This document shows, piece by piece, positions 17,894 to 30,089 of a stretch of 64,000 bases of DNA. This DNA comes from Rattus norvegicus (taxonomy: Eukaryota > Chordata > Mammalia > Rodentia > Muridae): positions 84,507,710 to 84,571,709 of the forward strand of contig NC_086020.1 of the NCBI RefSeq assembly GCF_036323735.1. The letters run 5' to 3'. Position 1 is the first letter of the stretch. Each line of letters starts with the position of its first letter. Position numbers and translations under genes: made by a program. The notes under the pieces were generated by a model. It did no database searches and was not told the origin of the DNA. It saw nothing but the letters and a program-made list of their open reading frames with translations.

Positions 17894-18690
17894 CAAAAAG
17901 AAAGGTTTCTGATGAGGGTTGAAAGCAGTGCAAATTTGTGTGGGTTTAAACAGAAACATTTAGAAGTCAATTTTGACAGTGTAACCATTTAGCCAAGTAA
18001 TAGTAGGCTCCCTCCTGGGGCTGGCTTTTGACAAGGTATACATTACCAGGCATGAATTCTCTAGAGTAGGCTTCCTATCTAATCAGAAAGTGATTGGTTA
18101 CCCTCATAACAGCAATGCCACTGTGCACCAGTGGGCACATCTTACTTTATAAGTTGGTATTATAGCATGCAATGTCCAGTTTTGGAGAAGACCACTGATG
18201 TCCCCTCCAACCCTCAGCACACTATGAAAGCTACCCAGCAAGGGGATGGGGTGTTCCCAGTTACCTTGGGATTGACTTCTCTATGACCTGTAATGAATAT
18301 TATTCAGTGAAACCAGAGGTCTCCAAAACAACACATGCTTCCTCTATCGCCCTCTGCTTTCCAAAAGTAGATGGTAAAACCCTATTTCCACCTCTCTCTT
18401 GATACACACCACCTTCTCTGACAACTTCCCATGACATCTTTTAACAAGTGCTAGGAATTCAGATCTCTGTTTTTATCCAGAGGCAAGACTGTCTGAGTTC
18501 ATGATTTCTCCTGGAGGGCTGTATCAGAAGCAGACCTAACCATTTCCATTTTATACTATCTAGCTCCAGTTCCAATCTTAGGGTCTGTGGGCCACAGCAA
18601 CAGCAACAAGTCTTCTGCCTTCCCAGGACAGCTTGGGATTTAAAGAGACAATCGCTATTAGTTAAATCCATACATCTATTAATTTTTTTC
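17894..18690. other. Host DNA, nothing recognised
   Basis: No exon, RNA gene or named repeat was recognised. Open frames are short. Confidence 0.35.
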
Positions 18691-18714
18691 CATATATGTG
18701 TGGTGTGCATGTGT

Positions 18715-18719
18715 GCGTA

Positions 18720-18754
<35 letters not shown>

Positions 18755-18765
18755 GTGTGTGTACA
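18715..18765. repeat. (TG)n/(TGTA)n microsatellite
   Basis: An imperfect TG and TGTATG tract, likely length-variable. Confidence 0.9.
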
Positions 18766-18779
18766 CACATGGGTATACA

Positions 18780-18960
18780 TGCATGTGGAGGCTCGAGGTT
18801 GATGTGAAGAGTCAAAGGACCATTTTTCCATTTTATTGAGATAGGGCCTCAGTCACATCTAGAGCTCGCTGAAATAGCTCTGGGAATCCTATGTTTCTGT
18901 CTTTCTAGGCTGGAATTACAGATTGCCACACTCAGCTGGCATTTTTATATACATTTTGTG
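18780..18960 (-). repeat. Probable old SINE relic
   Basis: The plus strand has GCATGTGGAGGCTCGAGGTTGATG, a GAGATAGGGCCTC box and GCTGGAATTACAGATTGCCAC. These match in order the reverse complement of rodent B-type SINEs. The family (B3 or B4 related) is uncertain. Confidence 0.5.
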
Positions 18961-20231
18961 ACTCTGAGCTCCTGTTCTCTTATGTGTGCATGGCAAATGC
19001 TTTGATGGTAGCTCCATATCCCCAGACCCACACCATCTTTTTAAATCCAATGAAAGCAGAGGGAAGCACGCACCCTATGACATATAAAATTACCCCATGA
19101 AAGTTTTCCAGCCTGTCTTAGTTCAGCATGGGTTGTCAGCAATTTTCCCCTTTGACTTGGCTCAAATATCCCAGTTTCATACACCCACCTTGTCCTTTTG
19201 TGGTCTTAAGAATTAACAGCTATACATCAAACAGATAAAGTGTGAGAGAAGACCTAAATGTAATGATTTCCCTGGAACATCCCAGTAAAGACAACTCAGA
19301 GGGGTGTTTTAAAAGGCAGCTACTTGAGGTTGCCAGGACATAGAAAGGAGCAGTTTGGCTTGGAAAGCTAAAGATTGAACCAGAAAACCTTGTGACTTGG
19401 GTAGGGACAAATGCTTTCTTATGTTCAAGAGAAGAAAATAGTGTATTCCATCAGAACTAATCTTGACTCACAGACTCAAGTGGACCGACTGTTGGTGGCC
19501 ATTCACTGGAAGTCACCTGTGAAGGTCCTCAGGGGATTATCTATGGTAGGTTATCTATCCATGTCATCACTCAATTCATTCTGAACCCAACAGCAGGATA
19601 GTAGAAGTTGTTTTCCTGATCTCTTTATTAATGACTTTTAACAGCTAACTCTGCACTGAGCCATAGAATCTAGATCTTTAAAATGTGTTAGGTTGCTTTC
19701 CCCTCAATGTATCCTCATGTATTGTAAATGCTAAAGAAGAGATGGTATTTTGGGTATAATGTACATTTTTCAACAAATATTACTAATGTATTCCTTATAT
19801 TGTTACAGCTTTAGTAATGTACAGCAAATATGTAATTACCCATTTGATAACTCAAATGATAGCATTTCTGAATGAGAACATTTTCTATAGGACTATTGGT
19901 TTGGAGTTTTCTCTACTAGTTCTATCATTTTTGCGTTATTTTAGACTGATTTTTCTGAGTTACATACAAGTTTCAAATCATCCCCTTTTTCCTGGTAAAT
20001 TAAAACCATTATTTTATTTGAATTCTATGATGAGAAATACTTTCTGACCTAAGTTTTGTAGATCTAATATATAAATATATTTATCATATTTGTATCTATA
20101 TGCATCTATCTATATTTTATATATTTATCTATTGTTTCTCTATGTCCTATCATGTATATATGTATGTATGTATGTATTTATCTATCTATCACATATTATC
20201 TTTCTCTATGTTGTCTTTGTGTCTTCTGCTA
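18961..20231. other. Host DNA with a short tetranucleotide tract
   Basis: AT-rich sequence without recognised genes. TATG/TATC tetranucleotide repeats lie at about 20148-20190. Confidence 0.35.
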
Positions 20232-20690
20232 TTTTCTTTTTTTTAAGACTGTTTTTTAAATTCAAGTAATTGCAAATAGGAAACCAGGGGGGAAGCCCTA
20301 GGCTGGGACAAATACTGGCCACCCCTCCACCACAGAACAAGGGGAGGTGGTCCTGTACCCCTTTCCCATCAAAATGGGCCCCCTCCTCACTTTGTTGCAG
20401 CATCCATGGGGCAGGGCTCCATCTTCCCTAGTGTGGGGTAGTCGGTAACCAGTCTGTTGCTGCACCCCAGTCCCCCTTCCCCTAGAGTGAATTGTGTGTG
20501 AGGAAATACAGGCTAAATCTGGAGGATGAACATCTGGCGCTGGTGTCTAAGAGTGAAAATTGAACAAAAAACAACACAACTGTCCAGAGGGAGTTTGTGA
20601 ACAGAGATGGAACCAGAACCTTGGGGGGGGTGTAGGGAGGAGTAAAAGGAGAGGGGGGCAAGGCAAGCTCCTTTATTGGCCTAGAAAATG
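20232..20690 (-). pseudogene. Possible processed retrocopy of an mRNA 3' region
   Basis: A sharply bounded GC-rich block sits in AT-rich DNA. At its left edge is a T run (TTTTCTTTTTTTTAAG, about 20231-20245), as expected for the A-tail of a minus-strand retroposed transcript. On the minus strand the body reads like a 3'UTR, with no long frame. I could not identify the parent gene or a target-site duplication, and no AATAAA precedes the tail. It may instead be an unrecognised repeat. Confidence 0.35.
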
Positions 20691-21032
20691 CTAGTAACTT
20701 TCTTCAAGTTGTAGTTTTATTTTTTTTTTTGTTCTATATATTGTATTTGATCATTCTGGTATTCTCTTATTTTTCCTGGGTGTTTTTATAAACTATATGC
20801 AATTGGCTGCCTTAACTGAGTCTGACCACTTTTGCTTTAGATTGGAAGTTTCATTTACAATATTGTGACATCCATGTGGATGTCCATCTGCCACACATGT
20901 CTACCCTTGTTATTTTCTCTTTTCTCATTCCATTTATCTTCATAATGACTAGTTGAGAAGTCCTGTACTATTTATCCTTATTCTTTTATTATCTACTCTT
21001 GAAAATTTTACTTACAAAATACTAAAGCCAAC

Positions 21033-21452
21033 TGTGATAGCTAAATTTTGTTGCCAATCTTGGTTGACACACCTGGAAAGAGGGACCCTTCACTGAAGAG
21101 TTGCCTCTATAAGACTGGTCTATGTGCATCCTTGTGGGGGCACTTTCTTGCTTGGTAATTGATGGAGAAGGGCCCAGCCCATCATGGTACCATTGTTAAG
21201 CAGGTGGGCTTGAGTTGTATCAGAAAGGTAAATGAATGTGAACCAGGAAGTAATCTACCAGCAGTAGTTCCCCCAAAGTTTCTGCTTCCAGTTTCTGCCT
21301 TGAGTCCCTGCCTTGAGGTTCCTGCTTGAGTTGCTGTCCCGACTTCCCTCAGTGATACCCTGTGATGTGGAAGTGTAAATCAAATAAGTCCTTTCCTTCC
21401 CTAATTATTTTTAGTCAGTGTTTTATAACTGAAACAAAAACAGACCAGGACA
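21033..21452 (+). repeat. MT-type MaLR solo LTR
   Basis: It begins TGTGATAGCTAAATTTTGTT and contains GGGCCCAGCCCATCATGG and GTAAATCAAATAAGTCC (poly(A) signal region). It ends near CAGACCAGGACA. The order and wording match rodent MT LTRs of the non-autonomous MaLR (ERVL-type) group. It is moderately diverged. Confidence 0.75.
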
Positions 21453-21784
21453 CTGATTATCTAGTTCTCTCGGTTTTCCTTAGGAGAAGTCATTACTTTC
21501 TAGGAGTTCATTAATATGCTTAAGGGCACTTCATGCTCTGTTCAATATCTTTAGTTATTTCAGTAGGAATGATGGTCAACATGTTAAGTCTCTGGTTTTG
21601 CTCAGAATGGAAATTCTTAGTGGATCTTGTTTTCTATTTAAAATACAAATTTTCATTATTATAAATGCAGTTCAGAGAAAAGTTAGAAACTGCAGACAAT
21701 TAAAAATAAGAAAATAAAAATACCTTCTCATCCTTACATCTCTTTTAAAACTTAGGGTACATCATTCCATTATTCTTGTAAGTG

Positions 21785-21950
21785 AAAAAGAGAGGGAGGG
21801 AAGAAGCGAAGGAGAGAGGGAGAGGGAGAGGGAGAGGGAGAGGAAGGAGCAGAGAGAGAGAGAAAGAGAGAAAGAAGAAGAAGAAGAAGAAGAAGAAGAA
21901 GAAGAAGAAGAAGAAGAAGAAGAAGAAGAAGGAGGAGAAGAAGATGACAA
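21785..21950. repeat. Purine-only microsatellite: (GAGGGA)n then (GAA)n
   Basis: About 165 bp are almost entirely purine on the plus strand. GAGGGA hexamers (about 21815-21845) pass into roughly 18 GAA triplets (about 21874-21930). Long mirror-symmetric GAA tracts can form triplex DNA. The serine- or lysine-run frames here are artefacts. Confidence 0.95.
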
Positions 21951-23640
21951 CAAAGGAGATGGAGAGGGAGAGAGATCCTGGATTTTAAAAGCTGCAAGAA
22001 GATGCTGCTATCTGTGCCAATGACTCAGGAGCTGTCCTGGTGTTAACGCCAGCTTTTTCCTGTTTGATTTTTCTAACACACGGTCCTAATTCTAGATTTT
22101 CTGGCCAACTCCTAAAGGCCCAGTTTACTTGGCTTGTTTAAGCTCAGCCTCAGGTCTCACTACACAGAGCTGTGGCTATGGAATCCTCAGTGTACTTCCT
22201 AGGCAAGGCTGCCTCCGTTGAGTTGTAGAGAAACTCAGGCCATGTTGTCTGCGAGCTGCTTCCCTCTCTGAAGCCGTCAGATTTATTCCTTGTGATGTTA
22301 TTTAACTTGACCATGTCTCCTCCCTGTGTCTTCTAAATCAGAAGTTGCTTCTACAGATTGAGTAGTTGCAAATCACATATTTCTCACTTGAACACTTGGT
22401 GACATGATGTATGTTGAATCGGGACATAACTCTTGATGATGTCATTAATGAGTTTGACGAGTAGGTTGCAATGATCATAGCCTAATTGGTTCCTCTATGA
22501 CACACTTATTCTTGTTATTAGAAGAAAATCTGGCGCTATATGCATATCCAGTTCTTATCAGCCACGTACATGAGAGCTTGTTTTTGCATGATTTGAACAT
22601 CTTTGCCTGTGTAATGGTTTCATAAGCATGTAGAGAAGGCCAACTTTCTAATTCCGTGAGCCCCTCTCGCTATTATCTCCTGCATTTTTCTGAAGGTTTG
22701 ATCTTTCCTCATCAACCAGATGTCTGATTTTTCTGGAACACTTTACTGTCAAGACTTGGCTGAGGTTAAATGTTTTCATTGTAGTAACAAATTTCAGAGT
22801 AATCTATGACAAATTTCAGGAAATTTCTCTCCACTCCTCATAAAGTATTATGATGAACTAGTGTATTTTCACCACTTTGATCCACTATAGAAAATGTTAT
22901 TTTTGGTTGCTCAAAAGCTTGAATAGTAAGGGCTGGGCTGTCCAGTTCTCAAAGTCAGAAGATCTACATCCTAACAACTCTAAGGTATTTTTTCACTGTA
23001 TGGCATACTACTTTTTATGTATCACTAAAAAGAAATCACAACTACTTTATGTTCAAATTGCCTTTGATTACTAGGTAAATCATAATTTTAGAGATCTTAG
23101 TGTTACAAAATGGCTAATGTTGGATTTGGTGCAAAGGGACTTTATATTAATACTTTCAACTTAATTTGTTAGTAGTATGTTTGTATTATTTTTTCACTTT
23201 ATTTTATTTTTTTGCACATAAATAAAGGTCACTGGCTTTATTTTCCATTTGTTACTACAAATATACTATTTCTTTCATTTTAATTATCTTATATCTTTCA
23301 CGTCGCTTTGAAAATATTGATTATTTTGACTGAAATGCCCAGAAAAAAACAAAAAAGAGCCATCACTACAGTAAACGTTCTAAGAGTCTGAATAACTGGT
23401 TAGAACTTCAATGACCATGGAGAGGCCGGACTGTTGTTCATCAGGAGCAACATTCTCTTGGGTTATCTCAGTCCTCAAATCACCACTTTGACGACCTGTG
23501 CATATGACCTAAAGTTCCTGTGACTTCCAGGAAAATGCTTTTGAAATGTATCAAGAGACTTCTAGCTTCTATTGACCTCACAGCTAAAAAATGTTATTAG
23601 ATAGTATCCGAGGCTTGTTGGAGATTGGTTGTAATGCATT
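21951..23640. other. Host DNA, nothing recognised
   Basis: AT-rich, no exon or named repeat recognised. Confidence 0.35.
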
Positions 23641-23644
23641 GATT

Positions 23645-23954
23645 CAATCGGGAATCTGCGTGTCCAAAGGCTAAAGGTCCTTGTTCCCAATTGGTTTTGA
23701 TTGATCAATAAAGATGCCAATGCTCAATGGCTGGGCATGGGGCAGGACCCTTAGAGTTGTGTGGATGAGGACGCAGGGAAGAAGAGAACCGCCTTGACTG
23801 GGGAAGAAGGATAGGACACAGTAGCGGCAGGAGATAAAGGCAACCAGCCATGTGAGATTCAGACAAGTGGCCACTTCCTGATTGGGCCTCGGGTAACAGG
23901 GGAAGGTTTAGTGCCCCGCCTTTGAGGTAGCCAAGGCATTTAAAAATTAAGCTA

Positions 23955-24008
<54 letters not shown>

Positions 24009-24095
24009 TTTGCAGATTTAAATATAGCTCCTGGGTGGGTGTGATCTGTCAGGAGCATACAGCGGTAGAACACAAACTTAACGGCTACAGCGCCA
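23645..24095 (+). repeat. Rodent LTR-like interspersed repeat, family uncertain
   Basis: The stretch ATCAATAAAGATGCCAATGC, then GGCTGGGCATGGGGCAGGA, GGCATTTAAAAATTAAGCTAA and a TG tract with a TCTGTCAGGAGC end, resembles rodent medium-reiterated LTR repeats I know. The (TG)n tract at 23956-24007 lies inside it. Orientation and name are tentative. Confidence 0.45.
23956..24007. repeat. (TG)n microsatellite
   Basis: Perfect TG tract of 26 units. Confidence 0.97.
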
Positions 24096-24479
24096 ATGGT
24101 AGCATTTTCTCCACTTTACTGTAACCCACTTAAATGGCATTTCCAACAACTTGAAAGTGCCCTGATGTATCACTTCCTTTGTTCTGTCACTATAAAAACT
24201 CGATAAGATTGTTACTTTATTGAATGCAGAATAGGGAGTAACCTACATCTGTTCCCGGGCCCTGTTCACTTGTATTTGCCTCTACAGTATCCTTTGTGTT
24301 CTTTCATATTGACAATTCCAGTCTCTTTTTGTGAATTTCCTGTGAAAATTCTGTAATTTTGTAAAGTTCATTAAAATTTAAGTCCAACGAATAGCTTGAT
24401 ACCTTAAGGCACAGAAATTTGTTCTTGCAGTGTTTAGGCCAGGATTACTGGCGCACACCGGTCGGTCCGTTGTGCTGCA

Positions 24480-24497
24480 CAGCGCCCCCTAGAGGCT
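24480..24497 (-). promoter_or_regulatory. Candidate CTCF-binding motif
   Basis: On the minus strand the sequence is AGCCTCTAGGGGGCGCTG, close to the CTCF core CC-x-C-x-AGGGGGCGC. The surrounding sequence is CpG-bearing (GCGCACACCGGTCGGTCCG) in otherwise CpG-poor DNA and is not obviously inside a SINE. Binding is not shown by sequence alone. Confidence 0.5.
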
Positions 24498-24499
24498 AT

Positions 24500-25239
24500 C
24501 AGGAAGAAGACATGCCTTGAATTTTGCAACAAGATTTTGGTGGCCACCTTCCTCTTGGCTCTCAGCTCCTTGTCTTAACTCAGCTCAGCTGCACTCTGCC
24601 TGGCCTGGCTGTGCCTCCTTTTATCTCCAAGTTCACTCATTCATAGGGGTATTGCAGGTCTTTCCAGAAGACCGTGGATCCTGTCCCTTTAAGCTGATAC
24701 GTCTTTTTCCCTCTTCTTTTTCCATTTCCTTCTAAGCTCCTCTGTCCATACTCAAGGATGAAAGCTCTCCATTCTTTCTTTCTTTTAGCCTCTGCCTTAC
24801 TAAGAGCCCGACAACTTGTGCATGTATTAGGGCTCAAAATGAGAGAACCTCAGAGATTGTGTCTCATACCAGGGCTGTGGGTAGTTTGCTCACGCCTATG
24901 GCTAATGGGTGCTTCTGTTTTCATGGTGAAGAAAGGCAGATCTGACTGGTTTTAGCAACTGCAGAATGAAGAACCTCTGATCTGTGTTTCATTCTGACTG
25001 AGTTTGTTCCTCAAGGGTTCAGTTAGTGGATAATGAGGTAGAACAAACAGAAGAACCTGTAAGAGGTAGAGGTGAAGGGTAGGTGTCTATGATAGTTAGC
25101 TAATTAACAGTGTGGCTCTTGGAAAGGGTAACACAGTTCTTGGAAGACTCTGGATTGTCTTTTGCAAGAGTGAGTTATAAGAGATCAAGGCTAGCCTCTC
25201 TATCTCATTGGCTTCCCATTGTTCCATGTGACTCTTCTG
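24500..25239. other. Host DNA, nothing recognised
   Basis: No exon or repeat recognised. Confidence 0.3.
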
Positions 25240-25412
25240 TTGGTGTGCCTACCTGGCTGCACATTTACCAAAAGGCCCCCAACAGAAGCCAGGTAGTTAG
25301 GGCATCTGATATTCAACTGTCACCCTCTAACACTGAGTTAAATATATTTCTTTTTGTATCATATAGACTCGAGTATTCTGTTAAAGCAACAGGAAATGGA
25401 CCATGACATTAT
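25240..25412 (+). repeat. MLT1-like MaLR LTR fragment (3' end)
   Basis: The 3' part reads GAGTTAAATATATTTC followed by CGAGTATTCTGTTAAAGC and AACAGGAAATGGACCATGACA, the usual end of old MaLR LTRs. The 5' boundary is not clear. Confidence 0.5.
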
Positions 25413-26702
25413 ACAAGCATATCTTTTTTATATATCCTATATCTGTGAGTCCTTGTTTTTCTATTTAATGTCTTTTGGAGAAATAGCAAACTTGAATCCA
25501 TTGTGAAAAAAAACCAAATTGTCCTTTCATGCTGGAAAGTCCAGCATGATCCTAGAGATGATAAGTGGTTCCCTGAGGGAGTTTCTTTTATCTGGGAAAC
25601 TCGGATGAAGCAAAGCAGTGACCATGAACTTGCATCTGTGGGCAGTCATGACTTTGTAACCCACACCGCTTCTTTACATTATAGTATCTTTCTCTCGTGT
25701 GGTATGAAATCCGCTTTCTCAAGAGCATTGGCGATTGGTGGGTAGCTGGGACTGCCCTTGTGTCTTTGTGTTTGCTGACTTTTTATATTGGTTCAACAAA
25801 TCTAAATCTTTCTGGGATATTTCATAGAGCTCAGAGTATTTTTCTCCATCTTGCCTTGATTATGTGACTGGGAAATACGATGACTCTAAGGATGGAATGA
25901 TTTGTTATGGTAACTCCAGTTATTTCTGTGATGGGCTTGGAATTATGCTGTTACTGACTTTAAATACTAATTCCATTTCCTGAAATAATGAGCTAAAAAA
26001 TCCAAGCAATTCTGAAGCACACGGATGAGAAACTATGTTCTCCAGAAGAGAAAACAGAAGGTGAAATCACCTTTCTGCCAGCCCACACATATCCCGTCGT
26101 TCAGAATGTTTCAGGCTGTTTAACATCAGACTCTAGGATGGGTTTTGACCGAGCATAGTAGCTTTGAAGATGAGGTGAGTGATTAATGTTTCACCCAGTG
26201 GGATTATTTCTGAGAAACGAGTCAGAATTCTTGGATATTGAAGTATGCCTTGACTGTTTCAGCACACTGGAGAAACAACTGTGGAACGAGGTTTGGTATC
26301 AGAAATCAAAATTCTGTAATAGTTTATTTGATTGGAATTATCAAATCCTTAGCTGTGCATGACAGAAATAAATTGGGACTGATTCCTGACTTACAACAGG
26401 CATATTTCAGGGGTCTTGTCAAACATGTCATATACAGAAGATACTACCTCATAGCAGAACTGCTTTTCTGTTTCTGATCTTTCCACCTCTCTGCCATGAT
26501 GTTCCCCATACTTTGGACACATAGATTGTGTTGTAGGTGTGTCAATTAGGATTGAATACCTCGCAGTCAATTGTCTGCATTTTGATCAGTAGATTTCTGT
26601 GATGTTTTTCCTCAGGTACAAAAGTGGTGAGGGGTGAGAGCTGCACCTCCCTGTGAGTGTAGGGATACATATTTAGAGAGCAGTTAAAGATTATAATGGA
26701 TT
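25413..26702. other. Host DNA, nothing recognised
   Basis: No exon or repeat recognised. Confidence 0.3.
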
Positions 26703-26717
26703 AAGAAACTGAGGGGA
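26703..26717. repeat. ID element target-site duplication, left copy
   Basis: AAGAAACTGAGGGGA is exactly repeated at 26816-26830 after the A-tail, a 15-bp duplication made by L1 machinery. Confidence 0.9.
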
Positions 26718-26815
26718 GGGTTGGGGATTTGGCTCAGTGGTAGAGCGCTTGCCTAGCAAGCGCAAGGCCCTGGGTTTGGTCCCCAGCTCCGAAAAAAAAG
26801 AATAGAAAAAAAAAA
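26718..26815 (+). mobile_element. ID SINE (BC1/tRNA-Ala-derived)
   Basis: The body starts GGGTTGGGGATTTGGCTCAG and contains GGTAGAGCGCTTGCCTAGCA. It ends CCCCAGCTCCG followed by an A-rich tail. The A box (TGGCTCAGTGG) and B box (GGTTTGGTCCC) are the internal RNA polymerase III promoter; the B-box C of the usual GGTTCG is a T here. Near-consensus sequence and a perfect 15-bp duplication show a recent insertion. ID elements are especially numerous in rat. It is a SINE, not the BC1 gene. Confidence 0.95.
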
Positions 26816-27101
26816 AAGAAACTGAGGGGAGTAGGTTTACCCCCAGGATCCATGACTTCACCAGCCCTGAATAGTTGGCTAGGTGTACTGTATAAGGCAT
26901 GAATTCCTTCCTATTGAGTGATCAATTGAACAACATTTGGTTGCCTCCAAGACGTGCCACAACTGCACTATTGGGGCTATCTTGTCATGGCGGCCACCAT
27001 TGTAGTTCATAGGCTTCACAGTTGGACAGGACTCATGGTGACTGCTTACATTTTTATTAATATTTTCATAATTTTTTATTTTATATGCATTATTTCTTTT
27101 C

Positions 27102-27150
27102 ATGTATGTATGTATGTATGTATGTATGTATGTATGTATGCATGTATGTG
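27102..27150. repeat. (ATGT)n microsatellite
   Basis: About 12 tetranucleotide units beside a SINE relic. Confidence 0.95.
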
Positions 27151-27312
27151 CACCCCATTCATTCCTGGTACCTGAGGAAGTCAGCAGAAGGTATTGGATT
27201 CCATGAAACTAGAGGTGTGCATGATTGTGAGCCACCATGTGGGTGCCTGGAACTCAACGTGGGTTTTCCGTGAGAGCAAGGAATGTTCTTAACTGCTGAG
27301 ATAGCTAGTCAT
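27151..27312 (-). repeat. B3/B2-type SINE relic
   Basis: The plus strand has GTGAGCCACCATGTGGGTGC, then CTGGAACTCAACGTGGGTT and CTTAACTGCTGAGATAGCTAG, the reverse complement of a B2/B3 SINE body. It is diverged. Confidence 0.7.
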
Positions 27313-28366
27313 CCCCTTAAAACATGGACTTTACCTGTGGGCATTGGGAATGAATGTCAAGAGGGTATGCAAATTAAATTAAAAGAGATCAGAGCCACAA
27401 ATAAGCACAGTTTATAAGTTCATATTGTGTTATACATAAAACATGCATTGGCCATTTATGTGTCATTTCTACTCTTCCAGCTTAAGAAAGTGGCTTCATT
27501 TCAACATGTTAATGTGCTTGGTACATACTAATCACATTTAAACTGTTCTTTCAGAATAACAGTTCTATTATAACTTTTATATCGCTGCTTTAGAAAAAGA
27601 GATTACTTAGTCAATAAAAACTTAGCAAGGGCCTAACCTGTGTCCAGAGATAGAAGCCTTTGTTCCTGTTACCTTGTTTAGGAGATGGAAAATGTATCCT
27701 TAGGAGTTTGCAGGTGGGGTGGGCATGAGGCTCAGTGTGTCTGCATAGTATGTGTGAAGTCGGGGAATCCTCCCCCACCCCTAGTGATGAGAACAAGCAG
27801 GGAGGCAAACATGAATGCACCTCAAAATGAAACGGCTTCTACCTCCCTAATCAAAGACCCCAAATTCTTCATTTACCTAATGGCAAAGTTGTCGCAGACT
27901 GAGGGCTCCATTGCTGTTACCTATTCTGGTTGCCACGCCAGTTACTTCTGCTGTGCGAATTTGTCCTTAGAAAACCTGTAACCATCCCACAGTGGTGAGA
28001 AGGCTGCAGCAACTGGAAGGGACAGCTGTCTATAGTAGTGTCCCCAGAGCTGTCCAAGGACTTGCTCTCCAGCTTAGTATACTATGGGGAGATGGTGAAA
28101 ACTTGAGTATGTGAGATTAGTTGGAGGAGGTAGGTAGTGGAAGGCATCATCCTTTGGAAAGGGCACTGAGATACTAGACTCTCTTTTCCTCACTGCTTCT
28201 TGACTGCCTTACCTTTCCATACACCTCTGCCGTGAAGTAGAGCCTCTTCATGTGTCTAAAAGTAATTGGGTCAAATGACAATGGCCTAAAGCCTCTGAGA
28301 CCATGGGCTCAGGTTGGTTTCTATTGGACCCTTTAAGTTAGGTATTGTGTATGTGTGCACACACAC

Positions 28367-28370
<4 letters not shown>
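27313..28370. other. Host DNA, nothing recognised
   Basis: No exon or repeat recognised. Confidence 0.3.
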
Positions 28371-28402
<32 letters not shown>

Positions 28403-28425
28403 TGTGTATGTATGTGTGTGCATAT
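28371..28425. repeat. (TG)n microsatellite
   Basis: Interrupted TG tract. Confidence 0.95.
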
Positions 28426-28434
28426 GTGGATGTG

Positions 28435-28535
28435 TTTTGATTGAGGGTCTCTGGCTCTGATCTATATAAGTCTCACTATTTAGATTAGGCTAGCCTTGAA
28501 TTCAAACTGTTGGATATTTTGCTGTAATAACAGGT
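28435..28535 (-). repeat. Degenerate B1/B4-like SINE
   Basis: TAGGCTAGCCTTGAATTCAAAC and TGTAATAACAGGTGTGC are the reverse complement of B1-like blocks. It is strongly diverged. Confidence 0.45.
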
Positions 28536-29035
28536 GTGCTCAGTCAAAAATTTCCTGTTCCCCCTTCATTTGGATATTCTGTATGAATTTCTATGCCTAA
28601 AAGAAATCTTGGTAATTCAGTTATCACTTTATGTTGATGAATTTCATAGATGTGGGTTACGTTATATACCACTGAGCGAAGATTCAGAAAGTGCCGGAAG
28701 AGGTGGAAAGGTGAAGCAGGCCTGGCAGGAGAGAGATATTCAACATGTGCTTTTAGAAAGGAATTCACTTGAACAGCATTTTGGGCAAATGTTTTGTCAC
28801 ATTCATATAAATGGTGTGCCACGAATGGCATGCATCTCTTACATCTTCCAATTTACATGCTGAAGTTCTAGTTTCCTATAGAATGGGTCCTCAGAAAGTT
28901 ATAGGTTATGTGAACCTATGAGTTGTCTCTGTATCACATTAAGATATAGCAAGCCAGAGAGCCCTCCCTAAGGATCAGATGTGCTGGTACTGATTCTCTT
29001 CTAGACTTCTTATACCCAGAGCTGTGAATTCCTGA

Positions 29036-29170
29036 AACCTCAAAGCTCACACCCAATGAAGGATCTCCTCTGATGAGGCCATGCCTTCTAATCCTTTCTA
29101 AATAGTTCCACTAACTAACTGGTAACTAAGCATTCAAGTATGAGTGTCTGGGGCCATTCTCATCCAATCT
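29036..29170 (-). repeat. ORR1-like MaLR LTR fragment
   Basis: CTAATCCTTTCTAAATAGTTCC and CATTCAAGTATGAGTGTCTG then GGGGCCATTCTCATCCAA are the reverse complement of the 5' part of the ORR1-like LTR seen at 32172-32544. Confidence 0.6.
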
Positions 29171-29890
29171 CCTACAGTCAGCTTCATCATGACTAAGACA
29201 CACTCCAATGCTAAGCCACTTCAGGCAGGAAAAGAAGTGACAAGCAGGCTCCTCTGCATTGCTGCTCCTGCAGCCTGAGAATCTTGAAGGTTTAGACTCA
29301 GGGGATCCTATAGTGCTGCCCAACCTCCTGTCCTCTTTGCAAGAGTGAGCAAAGGGAATATGGGAGCTTTGCCCAAACACTGGGCTCTCCATGCCCATAC
29401 CTGCAGAGGCAGATTCTAGAAGGAGTTGACAGCACTTCAATCAAGTCCCCAGGAGACTCAGAAAGATGGGAACATTCAAGCTCCACTGGCTTCTTTGCAG
29501 ATCCCTTCCTCCTTGTTGCAGCCTGATGTGTTCCTACTTAGCTCCCAGGGCTCAGCTCATACATCACCATTTAGGTGAAATCTTACCTTCTTCTTTAGAG
29601 GGTCCTCACTGGGAATCACATCTGTTGGTATATTGACCTTGGGCTCCTGTTAGTGTGGGGATAAGTGTATGTCACTTGGGAGAAATACCTGAGGACTTGG
29701 TGTTTATTAAGCATCTGCACTCATTGCTAATGCTTCCAGTTTTGTTCTGATCTGATAGTAATGCATGCCACCTCCTTTCTAAGGCCCTTCATGTCAACTG
29801 CTGCATGATAGGGTCACATTCTAGGAATGTGTGTGTATGTGTGGCTGGGGGGGCAGATGTCATCCCTGTACTATAGGGTCATATCCTCTG
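29171..29890. other. Host DNA, nothing recognised
   Basis: No exon or repeat recognised. A TG tract begins at its right edge. Confidence 0.3.
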
Positions 29891-29892
29891 TG

Positions 29893-29944
<52 letters not shown>

Positions 29945-29963
29945 AGATCATAGACTGTGTGTA

Positions 29964-30000
<37 letters not shown>

Positions 30001-30016
30001 TCATAGACTGTGTGTA

Positions 30017-30089
<73 letters not shown>

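Noticed and set aside
26718..26815. A tRNA gene or the BC1 RNA gene
   Set aside because: A and B boxes are present, but the body plus A-tail and flanking 15-bp duplication identify a dispersed ID SINE.
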